From: Coriaria nepalensis
Taxonomy: Eukaryota > Streptophyta > Magnoliopsida > Cucurbitales > Coriariaceae
Length of the DNA: 64,000 nt
Direction: 5' to 3'
NCBI GenBank assembly: GCA_027186245.1
Contig: CP114493.1
Coordinates: forward strand, 10,361,501-10,425,500
The notes under the pieces were generated by a model. That model was not told the DNA's origin. It did no database searches and worked only from the letters and a program-made list of their open reading frames with translations. The translations under genes and the position numbers were made by a program. Below are positions 11,250-23,600 of this stretch, piece after piece; positions within the stretch are counted from its first letter, which is position 1; every line of letters begins with the position of its first letter.

Positions 11250-11900
11250 ATGCTCGCAATCTAAGAGACAGAAGCACTGATAGCATCACCGGCAATCGGG
11301 AACAGAGCGATTGACTCCTCCTCCTCCTCAGCATCAGCATCAGCATCAGCATCGTCATATAACTATACTAGTACTAATAATGTAAAGGAGGCTAACTTGG
11401 ACACAAACATGGTGATCATACTAGCGGCCTTGTTATGTGCACTAATCGGCGCACTTGGAGTGAACTCTACCGTACGCTGCGCTCTGCGCTGTAGCAGAAG
11501 GTTTGTGATGGAGAGCGCAGAAGAAGCGGCAGCGCGGCTAGCCTCAACAGGGCTGAAGAAGAGCGACTTGCATCAGATCCCGGTGGCTGTGTAGAGAGCC
11601 GGAGGCCGGGAGCATGATGGGGAATTCAAGGGTACGGAATGCCAAATCTGCTTGGGGGAGTTTGCCGATGGGGATAAGCTCCGTGTGTTGCCGGAATGTA
11701 AGCATGGATTCCATATGAGATGCATTGATACCTGGTTTGCGTTGCATTCCTCTTGGCCCAACTGTCGCCACTCCCTGCTTCATGACAAGCGCCAACTTCC
11801 ATCAACAAATACTGTTACTATTAATGCTTCATCCGGCCAGCACCAAGCTGCTAGTACTACTGCTCCATTCGTCATTGTCATGGGGGCCGGGCCAAGGTAA
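11250..11900 (+). pseudogene. ATL-family RING-H2 E3 ligase pseudogene
   Basis: A single frame carries the whole ATL layout: a Ser/Ala-rich N-terminus, the transmembrane segment (LDTNMVIILAALLCALIGA), the basic NSTVRCALRC motif, the GLKKS block and a RING-H2 core (ECQIC, LPEC, KH, FH, RC). ATL proteins are intronless membrane-anchored ubiquitin ligases. Three lesions are visible in this one frame. The ATG at 11250 is followed after four codons by TAA (11262-11264). A TAG (11592-11594) sits between the GLKKS block and the RING, where relatives read Tyr. In the RING, the seventh zinc ligand is Trp (SSWPNC in place of SSCPNC). A (GCATCA)n tract at 11328-11354 encodes the Ser/Ala run. A shorter start at 11409 would still meet the second stop. 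I conclude it is dead. Confidence 0.87.
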
Positions 11901-13255
11901 TAGTCAAATCGCTCCTCTCATATTCTCCTTAGTTAATTTCTAACTTTATGTTGTACTTTTCCAGATGAGGACATAATTTCTACATGGACATTGATTAGGA
12001 TATATACTAGTGTTAGAGAAGAAGAGGTTGATCAAGTTGTAGTCTGTAACTATTCGAGATATTTTTGTTATAATCGACAAAGCAGCGGCAAGTTTTGGAA
12101 TCACTGTATTCGATAGCAACGTACGTCCACTCTGAGCTTTACTAATACTACTTAATGCTGCGGTGCGCTATATAATGTACTAAACAAATGCCAATTTACT
12201 GTCTTTCTTTGGGCTGGCTTCAGATTTGCTTTTAGGAAAAGGAAAGTGAACCTATGTACAATGTAGACTGTAGTGTAGTGTGGTCCAAGTTGCTATTTTT
12301 GTTATAACGTGCGTGCGTGCGTGCGTTGACCAACTCCACGATTACACTTAACAACAACTGTTAAGTATTAACACACATTGTACCAGCTTTGTTTAATAAC
12401 AGATCGATAACATCCCCTACCCCTTCCACTTTTACACAACCTTCATAAGAAATCCCACAATCTTAGTTTAGGACTAGTAGATATCTATCCAAGACCATGC
12501 AAAACTCTGGCTCTATAGTCTATTAAACTTTTCCATCAACTTACTTGGGCACAGCCCAATGAGCCCATGTCCATCCATCCAAAAACGCGGGTTCCAGGAT
12601 CCGATCGTGCTCTTTTAAATCAATTTATATCAGTGGGTCCCTTTACGTCCTAGGGCTCACAGTGGCCTTAGATCTTACCGCCACCGCCGGCAGATCCAAA
12701 CACCTATCTTTAATCTTTGAACACACTCGAAACATGTTTTTTTGTTTTAAGACCAAAAACAATAATTATAATTGTAATTAAACTTTTCCAAAATTTGACC
12801 TGCCTGTCACTTCATTGGAGGCGTTCTTCGTTGAATATCGAGATTCAATCATTCAATTCAATGGTTGTTGAGAAAGAAAAAAAGAAATGGTAACTTAAGT
12901 ATAAGTTAAAGAGTAGAGTTAAGGAATGCACGCAAGGATAAAAATGTCAATAAAGAATTAGGAAAAACTGAAAATCTGTTATTTTTTTAATTAAAAATCC
13001 AAGTTTGGTTAGGTTTGACCACTGCTCATTGGGTTCCATAGCTTGGACTATGAATGAACGAACGAACGAACGAACGAACGAATGATACTCTTTCTCTCTC
13101 ATTACATTTTCTCTTATCCCGGCTCTCCGCCATTTTCCATGTGCTTTGATTGACTTGTTAGAGGTGGGAAAGTTGTGTTCTTCCTCAGATCAAAAAGCTC
13201 TCTGATTTGATTCAAGGTTCATCCTTGCCAATCTGCATGACCTCCCTAATTCCAG
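11901..13255. other. Spacer between ATL pseudogene and RLCK
   Basis: Contains a (GTGC)n tract at 12309-12327 and a (GAAC)n tract at about 13055-13083. The right end is probably the RLCK promoter and first non-coding exon. No coding region is supported. Confidence 0.55.
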
Positions 13256-14014
13256 GTTTTTGGCTCATTCTTTCTCTCCCTTTCCCTCTCTGATTTCGTT
13301 CTATATTTTGGCCACCTGCCCTGGTTTCCTTCTCCATAGATATTCACGCTTCCTTTTATCTGATTCCATCCTTCGATCAGTATATGACTACTTTCTACTT
13401 TGGGCTAGGAAAGCCCATTCATTTTCTTCCTGCTCTACTCGGTCTTTTAACTTTTTTCTGCTATGACATAGGATCACGATCTTGTATATATATATATATA
13501 TATATATTTGATCTGGGTTAATTGATTTCTTTGTCAAAGTTGAATGGGTCCTGATTCATGGCTTCTTTTTGTTGCATTAGTAGATTCGGTTACTCGTTCC
13601 ATTGTTGTGCAGTTCATAATTTAGTGGAGGACGTTTCTAATGATCTGTAATGCTCTTCACTTTTTCTTTTATGGCACAAATCATGCATTTTCACTTGTAT
13701 TAGGAGGTGAGATTACGTGGAGAGATTTAGGAGTTTTTGTTTTGCTTCTTCTTCTTCATCCTCGTCTCCTCTCTCTTTTTTCTTTTGCTTTACCTAAATT
13801 ACAATCCGTTTCAATTTGCTCTTATTCCATTTAAAAAGAGCGCACATATCCTTTTCATCAAGAGCAAATTGATATCCATTTGCTAGTCTTTTCATCAAGG
13901 CCTACATTCAGCATGTTTCCTTTAATTAACATATCCAACCCATATCGTTGCCCTACTTGCAGATTGATAGATAAGCTCATCGCATCTGACATCCCAAAAT
14001 AAGGAAGTTCAATG
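13256..14014 (+). other. Probable 5' UTR intron and leader of the RLCK gene
   Basis: A TCCAG|GT donor at 13255/13256 and a TTGCAG acceptor ending at 13962 frame a T-rich stretch with a (TA)n tract near 13487-13507, ending 52 bp before the RLCK start codon. T-richness and splice sites suggest a leader intron; transcript evidence would decide. Confidence 0.45.
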
Positions 14015-16097
14015 ATGGGGTGTTTCACCGTTTTAAAGAGTAAGAAGAAAAGGCCTCATCAGGGCAGTGTTCATTCCAAACGTGAGAATCCTACGGAGGG
14101 TACGCCAACTATGCTTCCCGAACCCCAAGTCCAAGTTCAGACACGTTCATTGCAGTCTGCACCTCCAAGTTTTAGGAATAGAATGCAGCCGACTCCATCA
14201 TCTCATGGAGTTTCCAACAGTAGAACAAGGGCTTTATCCGCCCCTTCAACTCTTGATGCAGCAGACCAAGATGCTCTTTCATCACCCGAATATGAACAGC
14301 ATGAAGATCCCAAGTTCCAACCTCTTCCGCAACCTCTTCCTCTTCCATCACCCCAGGCTCAGGGTGCTGCCTCTCTCAAGAGCATCGGAAGCTTCAAGTC
14401 GGTGACATCAAGCGGTCCTCTGTATCCATCTGGACCACTGCCGCTGCCTCCAGCAGGAGCATTGCGCAACTTCTCATTTGAAGAAGTATCATCTGCTTGT
14501 CATAATTTCTCCTCTGATCGCTGTGTGTCGGAAGGTCTTTCGGCTGTCATTTACAAGGCTTCCTTTGGAGATGATGCTTCATCTTCGAAGAAATTTGAAG
14601 CAACTGTTACGCGTCTTCACCAATCCAATCAGGTAATACTCGAATCTGTTTTCAAAATTTCCCCCTTGTTTTCTGTTCATAAATGGCTTACCCCTGTTCT
14701 TAAATATTATTACCAGGTTTAATCCTTATAAGACAAGACTTTTCTATTTGAACCAAATATCTTGGGGATTTTCTATAATGTACCATATGTGGTAGTTATG
14801 CTTCTGAATTATACAGCTCCGCTGCTTTTTGTATGACCTTATGATGTTGGCTGTCTTTCTAGGGTATAAAAGACTTTCTGAATGAGGTGAACACCCTTGC
14901 ATCTCTCCAACACCCCAACCTTTGTAAATTGCTTGGTTTCCATGCACGTGATGGTACAGAGCAGAGGCTGCTCGTGTATGAGCGGCTTGTTCATGGAAGT
15001 CTGGATCGTCTACTGTACGGGAGATTGGATGGGCCCCCTATTGATTGGAATACCAGAATAAAAATCGCCTTATGTGCCGCACAAGGTCTTACTTTCTTGC
15101 ATGAGGAAGGGCCTTTTCAGGTGATTACTGCATGCACTACTAATGATGTACCCATTTGGCTGATAACCGTTTCTAAATGGAAGGTATTTTCTGTATCTGC
15201 AGGCAATGTACAATGAGTTTTCAACTGCCAACATTCAGATTGACAAAGATTTTAGTGCAAAGCTTTCAGGATATGGCTGTGTTGGACATATTCCCGATGC
15301 AGAGATTTCTAATAATTCAGTCGTAAGTTCTAAACTGTCAAGTATATCTATATTCTGAACTTATTTCTGTTACATTCAGACTTTGCGTCAGATCAGCTCC
15401 CTTAATTTCTCTTATCCCTTCATGACATGGACATCTTCTCTTCTTCATTTCATCTGAGCTTACTCTGTTTATGCAGCAGGCAGTTGCAAATCTATCAGTG
15501 GAAACATTGGAGAGGGGATTGCTCACACCCAAGAGTAATGTCTGGAGTTTTGGAATTGTTCTTCTGGAATTACTTACAGGGCGGAGGAATCTTGACAGCC
15601 GACATGCCAAGGAAGAGAGGAATCTGGTAAAGTGGAGCCGGCCATTCCTAGCGGATGATTGTAGATTGTCACTGATCATGGACCCCCAGCTGAAAGGACG
15701 GTTTCCAGTCAAATCAGCTAGGACGGTGGCAGACATTGCCCTAAGATGTCTTCAGAAGGATCCATTGGAGAGGCCCACAATGAGAATTGTTGTTGAACAC
15801 CTTAAGAGCATACAAGACATGAAGTACTCGTGTCGTTTTCCTCTACAAGAGCCTGCAGTAATTGCTCGAAAACACATGTCAAAGTCACCTAGCCTAAATG
15901 GGATCATTACCCCAGCATCCAGGCTAAGTTTCTCCCCATCCCCACCACCACCACCTGCACTAGCAGCAGGAGCGGGAGTGATGCTGACTCTTCCTCCACG
16001 TGCGTGCTCAACCCTCTCTCTTGAGGAGCTTGACAGGCAGGAAAGCCGTAAATCATCTTCATCAATCGTTAGGAGAGATGGGGTTGAGGGATTTTGA
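14015..16097 (+). CDS. Receptor-like cytoplasmic pseudokinase (MGCF-type RLCK)
   Basis: Exons are 14015-14632, 14863-15120, 15203-15322 and 15480-16097, giving about 537 residues. I chose the second of two adjacent ATGs because it yields MGCF, an N-myristoylation plus palmitoylation signal that would hold the protein at the plasma membrane. A Ser/Pro-rich linker precedes a kinase-like domain (about 160-440) and a Ser-rich tail. The catalytic residues are replaced: the VAVK lysine position reads ATVT, the HRD loop reads YNEFSTAN (about 295-302) and DFG reads GYG (315-317). The frame and splice sites are intact, so this is a conserved pseudokinase, not decay. It resembles, from memory, the Arabidopsis ATSIK-type protein. 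The last acceptor is a CAGCAG tandem (15474-15479), so one extra Gln is possible. A leader intron at about 13256-13962 is plausible. Confidence 0.9.
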
Positions 16098-16720
16098 TTG
16101 TGTATAAAAATGTGTATTTATCTGTTTGTTAATTTTTATTGTTTGTTTTTTGTTGGCCTTCCCGCTTTTTAGTTTTGGTAATTCAACACCATATCTACAA
16201 ACACTAAAAAGGGACCCAGGACCCTCTTTAGTGTTTGAAGATACAAGTTGGAGACCTGGCCGGCTTTAGCTGGGGCTAGGGTCTTGTAGTTTGGTCAAGT
16301 CAATCCTGAAAAAGGCCTCTCTTCTCCATTTGTAGAGAGAGGATCATATGATATTACACATGGAGATGTTATAGGCTAGTCTAGAGAGTCTAGACATGTG
16401 ATTATCCTGCTTCCATATGTTTTCTTTGATCTGGGCTGCCTCCGCTCTTGACTGTATATACTTGCAGTAATCAGTATAGTTGGAAATGAACATCTTGCTC
16501 GGCTTTATGACATCATAGCTGTTAAGCTGTTTATATGTTTCTGTTTCTGTGATCTTTGTTACGAGTAGGTAGGGCCACAACTACAAGCACTGTATAAACT
16601 ACTGTATAAAGTGGGAGCATCGCCTCCTTAGCTATTCCTTATCTCCTGTTCGTTATTGGCCCTGGCACCCTTTTTCTTTGTTTTCTAAATACATTGGAGT
16701 AACAGTACCATTGCACGGGA
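16098..16720. other. RLCK 3' region and spacer to the EF-P pseudogene
   Basis: Non-coding T-rich sequence after the RLCK stop. It contains an imperfect inverted pair ('accctctttagtgt' near 16222 and 'acactaaaaagg' near 16199). No gene is supported. Confidence 0.5.
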
Positions 16721-18243
16721 ATGGCAGCCTTCAACGTCTCCTGGTCTTCTTCCATACTCACCCACTCATCCCCGTTAACTACTTCAGTCTCCCCCTCCCT
16801 ATCCAATATGCTTTCCAGGTTTCCAAGCAACGCCTCCACTCTGCTTACTCCCATAGCATTATCGATTTCCCAGCTTTGATTTTGTTGAACACATTACATT
16901 ACATTGTATAGTAAGTCAGGGTTCCTCATTCATTCTCTCTCGCATGCCTTGCAGGGATTTACACCTGGTCCAGCAACGATATTAAAGTTGGTACCGAAAT
17001 TGAAGTCGACAGAGCTCCTTGGCATGTTATAGGTTTTCTCTTCCTTCCACAATCCATTCACTGAATTCTCTATTCGCTAATTGCTGTGGATGGTTTTTAA
17101 ATTCTCTCCTTTTTCTTTTAACGCGAAACAGAAACTATACTCCCCTTTGGTTTATGTTCCTGGAATAGGGGCAGCATTTGTAAGGACCAAGATTCGTAAC
17201 ATGAAACACCGTTGATAAAACTTTTCGAGCAGGAAGCCCGGTCTGTGTTGCTCCTTGCAATAACAGCTTTCTATTTCTGATGTTTCTGCATTTCCTGTCA
17301 CCTCAATTACGGATATGTAGTTGCTTTTTTTTTTTTTTAAATTTAAATCCCACTTCAAAATGCATTTCCATGTATGATCATCTTTCCAGCTTGATGCAAC
17401 ACAAGTGTACAAGGAAACTAAGCAGTTCACGTACAAAGATGGTTCCCAATTCAATTTTATGGACCTGGTATTATATAACTTCCTTCCTCCCTATTTTCTG
17501 TAAAAGGTGTCTATTTGCTATTTGATGCACCGTACGACACTCCAGTTAATCCTATCTCGTAGCAAGCTAGTTCTTGACCAAATATATACGTCCTATGTCT
17601 CGCTAGCAATCAATGCTTCAAAATGTCTTATTTTGTGTGTTCTTCCACCTCTCAGGTTTGCAATCTTATGCTCTTTGCAGAGGACATATGAAGTAGCAAC
17701 TCGTGAGCATGAGGCATTAATCAATGACATATTACCTTGGTAACGGTCATCATAGATTTTACCGTGTGATGTTTTGCTTTGTTTCAGGTTATCCATTTTG
17801 AAGTTCCCATCACCATGAAGTTGACTGTGATTGATGTTGATCCTGGACTGAAAGGTGACACTGTCCAAGGTAAATGCTGTTTCTCTTCTGATGTGGATTT
17901 TTATTCGAGCACATTTGTTTAGCAATGATCATTGGAAGTTCTTGCATGAGATGAAAACTTTTGTTACATTCATTTATCTTCCTGTTGTTTCACCATAAAA
18001 AGCAGCTGGGAAACATCATGATTAGAGAAGTTGTAGCAGACCCTTTATCTTCTTTCTGGGACGTAATGTGCATCTGTAGTATTCTTACAGCCTCATAATT
18101 TGAATATAAAAATATGGTAGTGAGGCGGATCAAAACCAGCGACTCTGGACACAGGTGCTATTGTCAACGTCCCATAGTTTGTAAATACAGGAGATGAGAT
18201 TTTGTTGGATACAAGAACAGGGCAGTACATGAGTCGTGCGTGA
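16721..18243 (+). pseudogene. Chloroplast translation elongation factor P (EF-P) pseudogene
   Basis: The exon series of a nuclear gene for plastid EF-P is recognisable. Segments: 16721-16876, a Ser/Thr-rich transit peptide beginning MAAFNVSWSSS; 16955-17031, SSNDIKVGTEIEVDRAPWHV; about 17132-17259, GAAFVRTKIRN then TVDKTFRAGS; 17390-17467, YKETKQFTYKDGSQFNFMDL; a weak segment at 17681-17741; 17788-17869, PITMKLTVIDVDPGLKGD; 18125-18243, GGSKPATLDTGA to DTRTGQYMSRA and TGA. EF-P relieves ribosome stalling at polyproline. Lesions: stops after the transit peptide, a frameshift before TVDKTFRAGS, a scrambled fifth segment and TAG (18175-18177) where relatives have Leu in VPLFVN. Introns are kept, so it is a duplicated gene copy, not a retrocopy. 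A functional copy elsewhere is expected but not visible. Confidence 0.9.
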
Positions 18244-18479
18244 ATTTTTGCAAGTCCCTGGCATGTCTGTATCTTGTAGTTAAGATGCTAGAAATGTACA
18301 CCAGGCTTAACAAATGTACCATGAAGACTGAGTCGTTTTGGAAAATCTTTTATACATCTTGTACCGGCAGAAGACAGTTGTTGAATCTAAGTGCTAATTG
18401 TCGTAGAAATGTCAGTCCACCTTAATCAAGAATTATATGCTGAAAGTTGCTTCTCACCAAACACAATACCCATAAGCAA

Positions 18480-20057
18480 TTAAGCATTGCTAACAGCATA
18501 TTTCCAATCCTTTTTTGTGAGGCCAAGTGAAGGCTCTTTCGTACAAAATGTCCTGCTGCTCAAAGAACTAGTTGGGGAAATGTTAGTCTCTATTTCAGAG
18601 GCCTCTGTATACATATTGGGAATGACACCTCGCTTCAATGCCGTACCATACACCTGAAGAGCACCCACTCGGTTTCCCTGCAGATTGAACTCATCAATCA
18701 ACATGCTATAAGAAATTCCACTCGATGTTCTTTGACATTCATCCACGAGTAGCAGAACTAGCAATGCCTGATGGACTGTTCCCCTGCCACACAGAGCTCG
18801 AATCAGAGACTCAAAGCTGTTCAAGCAGATGCCTTGGAGAGTATCCCCTTGCAATCATATGATGCAAATTAGCAAGAGCCTCATCAATCTCCTTCTCTAT
18901 ACAGAGCGCTTCTATAACCAGCTCATATGTACTGTGGTCTATGACACGACCACCCGACTTCATTTTGTCTAACACCTGATGGACATGTTCAAGCAGATGT
19001 CCTTTTTTCCAGGTGTTCATCATCCTCTCATCCACCTCATAACCACAAGTGTCCACCATCTCCTTGTAAATATTGAGGGCTGTCCTACCTTCACCCCATT
19101 TCAACTGGCCGTGTAACAAGGTGCTGTAGCTAATACAATCAGGCTTGCAACCTGTCTCCTTCATCTGCTTCAGCACACCCACTCCATGCAATGGCCTGCC
19201 CTCCTTGCAGTACCCATTGAACAGCGTGTTGAAAGTGACCACATTTGGTGTCATTCCCTTTTCCCGAGCTTTTTAAGCAATTGTATGGCCTCGTCTGATA
19301 GGCCCACCTTACACAAACCATCCATCAGAGCTGTGTACGTACAAATATCAGGTTCCATGCCTTGTTCTTGCTGGATTTTGATGAACATTTCAAGAGCTTC
19401 CTCGACTCTGCCGACAAAGCACAGTCCTTGATACAGGCAGTTATACATTTGAATGGTGGGTTTGCGTCCAATCCCGCCTATACATCAAGAACCTCAAAAG
19501 CTTTCTGCAGTCTGCCCTTTGTGCAGAACGCATTTATGAGGACAGTGATGGTGCCAACGTTTGGACGACAACCCGTTGTCGAGCATCTGGTATAACACCC
19601 TCATAGCCTCATCCAGATTATGTTTCTTGCAGTAGCACCTGATGACAGTGGAAAATGTCCGAGAATTTGGGATTAAGGCAGAGGGTGAGGATGTTGATAG
19701 ATTGGAGAAGAGTTTGAGAGCAAGGTCAGGCTCCCCTGCAGTGAAGAAAGCCATGAGAAGATGGTTGAATTGACATAGGCTCTGGAATTCACCAATTTCG
19801 TGGAGAGCATTTTTGAGAAATTGTAATGCATCCTTCTCTTTTGAGGTACGAGTTAGCTGAAGCTGTTGCAGGTGTGGAGGAGTCTGCAAAGGGGAGCTAC
19901 GAGTGCGATGTGGGGGCAGCTTATTAATGGATCTTAGTGTAAATGAGGTTAATCTTGTTCCATATTGAGGTTTGCAGATTTGGGTGGAAAAGAAGAAAGG
20001 GTAATCTGATACAAAAGAATGAGGGGGCGCAGTGGGAGTAGGGCAAGGAGGAGGCAT
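18480..20057 (-). pseudogene. P-class PPR protein pseudogene with several frameshifts
   Basis: Minus strand, intronless layout. The first frame (20057 to about 19575) has a Pro/Thr/Ser-rich organelle-type presequence and then PPR motifs (FSTVIRCYCKKHNLDEAMRV). A one-base insertion near 19575 breaks it. PPR repeats continue in other frames: NVGTITVLINAFCTKGRLQK (then TAG), YNCLYQGLCFVGRVEEALEM, PNVVTFNTLFNGYCKEG, FESLIRALCGRGTVHQALL. Further frame changes fall near 19450-19460, 19255-19265 and 18840. Four frameshifts plus a stop in about 1.6 kb mean no full product. Repeats are 35 residues without PLS spacing, so this is P-class, the type used in organellar RNA stability and fertility restoration. 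It lies head-to-head with the DUF7356 gene. Confidence 0.85.
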
Positions 20058-20639
20058 GGCATGCGTGAAGAGAAACTGGCCAGCGAAGATAAGAGAGGAG
20101 GAGATGGGGGATGATGACTAGCGCTTGCTTCAAGACACAGTCAAAGGCCCATGGAACTAGAGCGTGCTTGTTGAATCTTTATGGGCCTTATTATAAGTTG
20201 AAAGCCCAACACAAGGACAGAGTCCATAGAAGTTGGTCTTGCAATGGGAGTCCACCCATCAGATCTAGGCTGACCTTTCTTTTTTTTTTTTTTCCGCCTG
20301 CGTCAAACGAATCTTCTCTCCCCTGCTGTACGTTCTCTCGGGGATAACCTGCGAAGGCCTTGGGCACTTGGTGTGGCTGCCCATCAAGTTGGATACTTCT
20401 TCCTTATTCCTCCAACCTTTTCGACAATCCTCAGAAATCTTTGTCCTCTGAATTGACTGCGTGAAATCTAAGCTGTGCCTCTGTGAACTAGGGAAAAGGT
20501 GGACGCTTTGATGTTTCGGTCTCACCTCACGCTCGCCGTCTCCGTCTTCTTACATTTTCTGAAACACTGAGCTTCAATTTCCAGATTTCTCAAGTGAATT
20601 TCCTGGTTTAGGGTCGAATAAGGGCATAATTTTTTTGTA
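20058..20639. other. Shared upstream region of PPR pseudogene and DUF7356 gene
   Basis: A 582-bp divergent intergenic stretch. It probably held promoters for both directions. A T-run lies at 20278-20292. No coding region is supported. Confidence 0.5.
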
Positions 20640-23600
20640 ATGGCCCCTCGAGATGGGGTTTTGGCGACGCTCTTCTTCTTCTTCTTCTTCTCGAACGTTG
20701 CCCATGTTTCCCACGCTTCCTTGTTCTGGAGGCCTAGATTTTTAGTTGATGTGGCTCCAAAAGATAACACCACCTCGCCATCACCTGTATCTCTCTCTCT
20801 CTTCGTTCCGCATTGTCCTTAGCCCAAATTTTTTCAAGCAATTTCAGTTATTTTTCTTCTTCTTGCCTCTTTTAGGTTTCTCATCTGCCCATTCCGCCTC
20901 CTCCCGCGAAAACTTCAGATTCGGGTAGTAAGAAGGATAATAATCCACCGCCACTATCAGCCAATCCACCCTCCAAGTCTAAGGTGGATTCCACAGCTCC
21001 ACCTCCTGCAATTTCGGAACCAAAGAAAAAGGACGGCACCCAAGCCAACCCAAATTCTGATTATGGTGAAACTTGTGATGGGGTGCCCAGAAAGTGTAGG
21101 GACCGCCACAATTTGGTTGCTTGTATTCAAGAACACGTTACTGGTATGTTTGCATTGTCAATTGCTGTTTCTAGTTTTCCAACGACATGCGTTACTTGTA
21201 TCACAATGTTTATATTGCATTTCCATTTTCTTGCGATTTTGTTTATATTGCATCAATTGTTAATGTACAGTGGTAGAACATCAGCTTGAAATTACTCGAC
21301 ATACATCTACTTTGAGAGTAGACGGATTAAAAGGAGTATCTGTAGTTTTGATTAGTCACATGAATATCATTAACGAATGAGACATGTCCGATTTGTGTAT
21401 AACTAACTGTATACCATTTGACTTCTACAGCATAAATAGAGAGTTGACGGTAGCACCCTTAAACATAGGGAGTAGAGTTTTCAGAACTTGATCACATCTT
21501 CAGTTTATATATATGCGAGCATATGTTAAAATGTATGTATTGTAAAAATCAAAAGGATAAAAATTAGGAATGAAAGGATAAAGAGATACCTAGGTGTAGG
21601 GAAAAATTTGAGAGAGATGGCTGATTTGGTTTGGTCATGTGCGGAGGAGACCAAATATGGCCCCAATTAGACAAAACTTAGATTGACAGGTAGGTGGAGG
21701 TAGAGGTGTCAAAACGGGCCGCTTGGCCCAGCCCGGCTCGGCCCTTTCAGGGCTTTTCACTATTCAAGGCCAATCCGGGCTGGGCTTAGCCCATTTTGAA
21801 AATGTATGTCTAAGCCCTGCCCGGAAAGCCCTTTGGGTTTATCCCGGGCCCATCCGGGCTTAAAATGGGCCGGGTTTGACCGGGCCTAAAATTGGCCCGG
21901 CTCGGAAAGCCCTTTAAGTTTATCCCGAGCCCATCCGTGCTTAAAATGGGTCAGGTTCGACCAAGCCTTAACGGGCCTAAAATAGGCTCGACTCTTTTTA
22001 AATAAAATATTCATAATAAATTATTATTAAAGTAAGAGAGATTATTTGAGATTAAGGAATAAGGATAAGGGAGATAATAAGGAATAAGGATAAGAGATTG
22101 AGATTAATGATAATAAAACTAGGGATTATAGAAGAATGAAGATTAATTATAAATTAGACTATTAGAAGATTAGATAAGAGATTGAGAGAGAGTGTGTGTG
22201 AGAAAATGTGAGGAAAAATTATAATGAAAGAGTGAATATTTATAGGAAAAATTCGGGTGGAGGGAAAATTTTAAAATTATTTTTATGAGGGAGGTAAAAT
22301 TAAAAAAAAAATTAAGAAATTTTTTTTTTAATTTCTTCAGGCAGGGCCCAATCGGGCCAGGCCTAGCTGGGCTAGGCCGGCCCAGATAAAAAGGGCTGGG
22401 CCGGGCTTAGGGCTGGGTTTTTCCCCCGGGCTACGGGCCGAGCCAAAAAACCCGGCCCATTTTGACACCTCTAGGTAGAGGGGTATAGAGGGTAGGCCGT
22501 TGAAAACTTGAAGGAAGGTGGTGAGGAAAGACATCCTAGAGCTTGGATTATGTGATGATATGTGGGAAGACCGCATAGTTTGGAGAACCAATATCGTGTA
22601 CCTGATCCCAAAAGCATCGGGAATGGGCTTATATGATGATTATGTAATTCTTGCTTTCTTATAAAGAACCACTAAGACAAGTTGCAACCAGTTTCGAAGT
22701 TTAAGACAGTTAGAGTACTGCTTTTCCTGATTAGAATACACTTGATAATTAATTTTGATTAATTTTCTAGTAGCTTGTAATCACTTTTATGTAGTCCATA
22801 TGTTCATTTAAATATATTAGGAACATATATTTTATATACCTCTATCTTACCATCAGCAGTGACTATATCTGGATTCTAAAGCTACGATTTGCTCTCAAAT
22901 TAGTTTGATTGGCTGCATGGACCATTTTCTTCAATTTGTTGTCTTAGTAGGCCATGGTCTATGTGAATTGGTGTGATATTAAATGATTCTTCTCATCACT
23001 TCTTTTATGTCAATCATAGTCTACCATTTGTCTTCTTCACTCAATATATTTGTTTTATCTACATCTGTATGACAGGGTCCAGTGATTTGGCTGTTCTAGT
23101 TCAAAATGAAGGAGAAAGCACTTTAAAAGTAAATCTTACGGCGGGTGATTTTTTCCAGAAGCTAGAAATACCAGAACATCAGACAAAGAAGGTATGGTTT
23201 CTGCAGTACTTTTTTTTTTTTTTTTCGTTGTTTTCACATGGGCTCTGGAATAATGTCGTATGTAGCATGCAGGGAACTACTGTAAGCATGACTCTGATGT
23301 CTGTATGCTTTTTTGTAGATCAATATCCCGCTCATTAGCGAAAGCACCGAACTAGTTTTCAGTGCTGGAAATGGGAGTTGCACTCTTCACTCCGGCCGTA
23401 TTGTATCTGAAGGAAACATTTATCTACACCTCCCTTCTTTTGATCATCTACTAACACCAATCAATGGTGCATACTTGCTAATTCTAACAGTCATAATATT
23501 TGGAGGAACGTGGGCATGCTGTAAGTTTAGGAAGAAGAGGTCGGAGGAAGGAGTCTTGTATCAGGAGCTTGAAATGGGACTTCCAGAGAGAGACTCTGCC

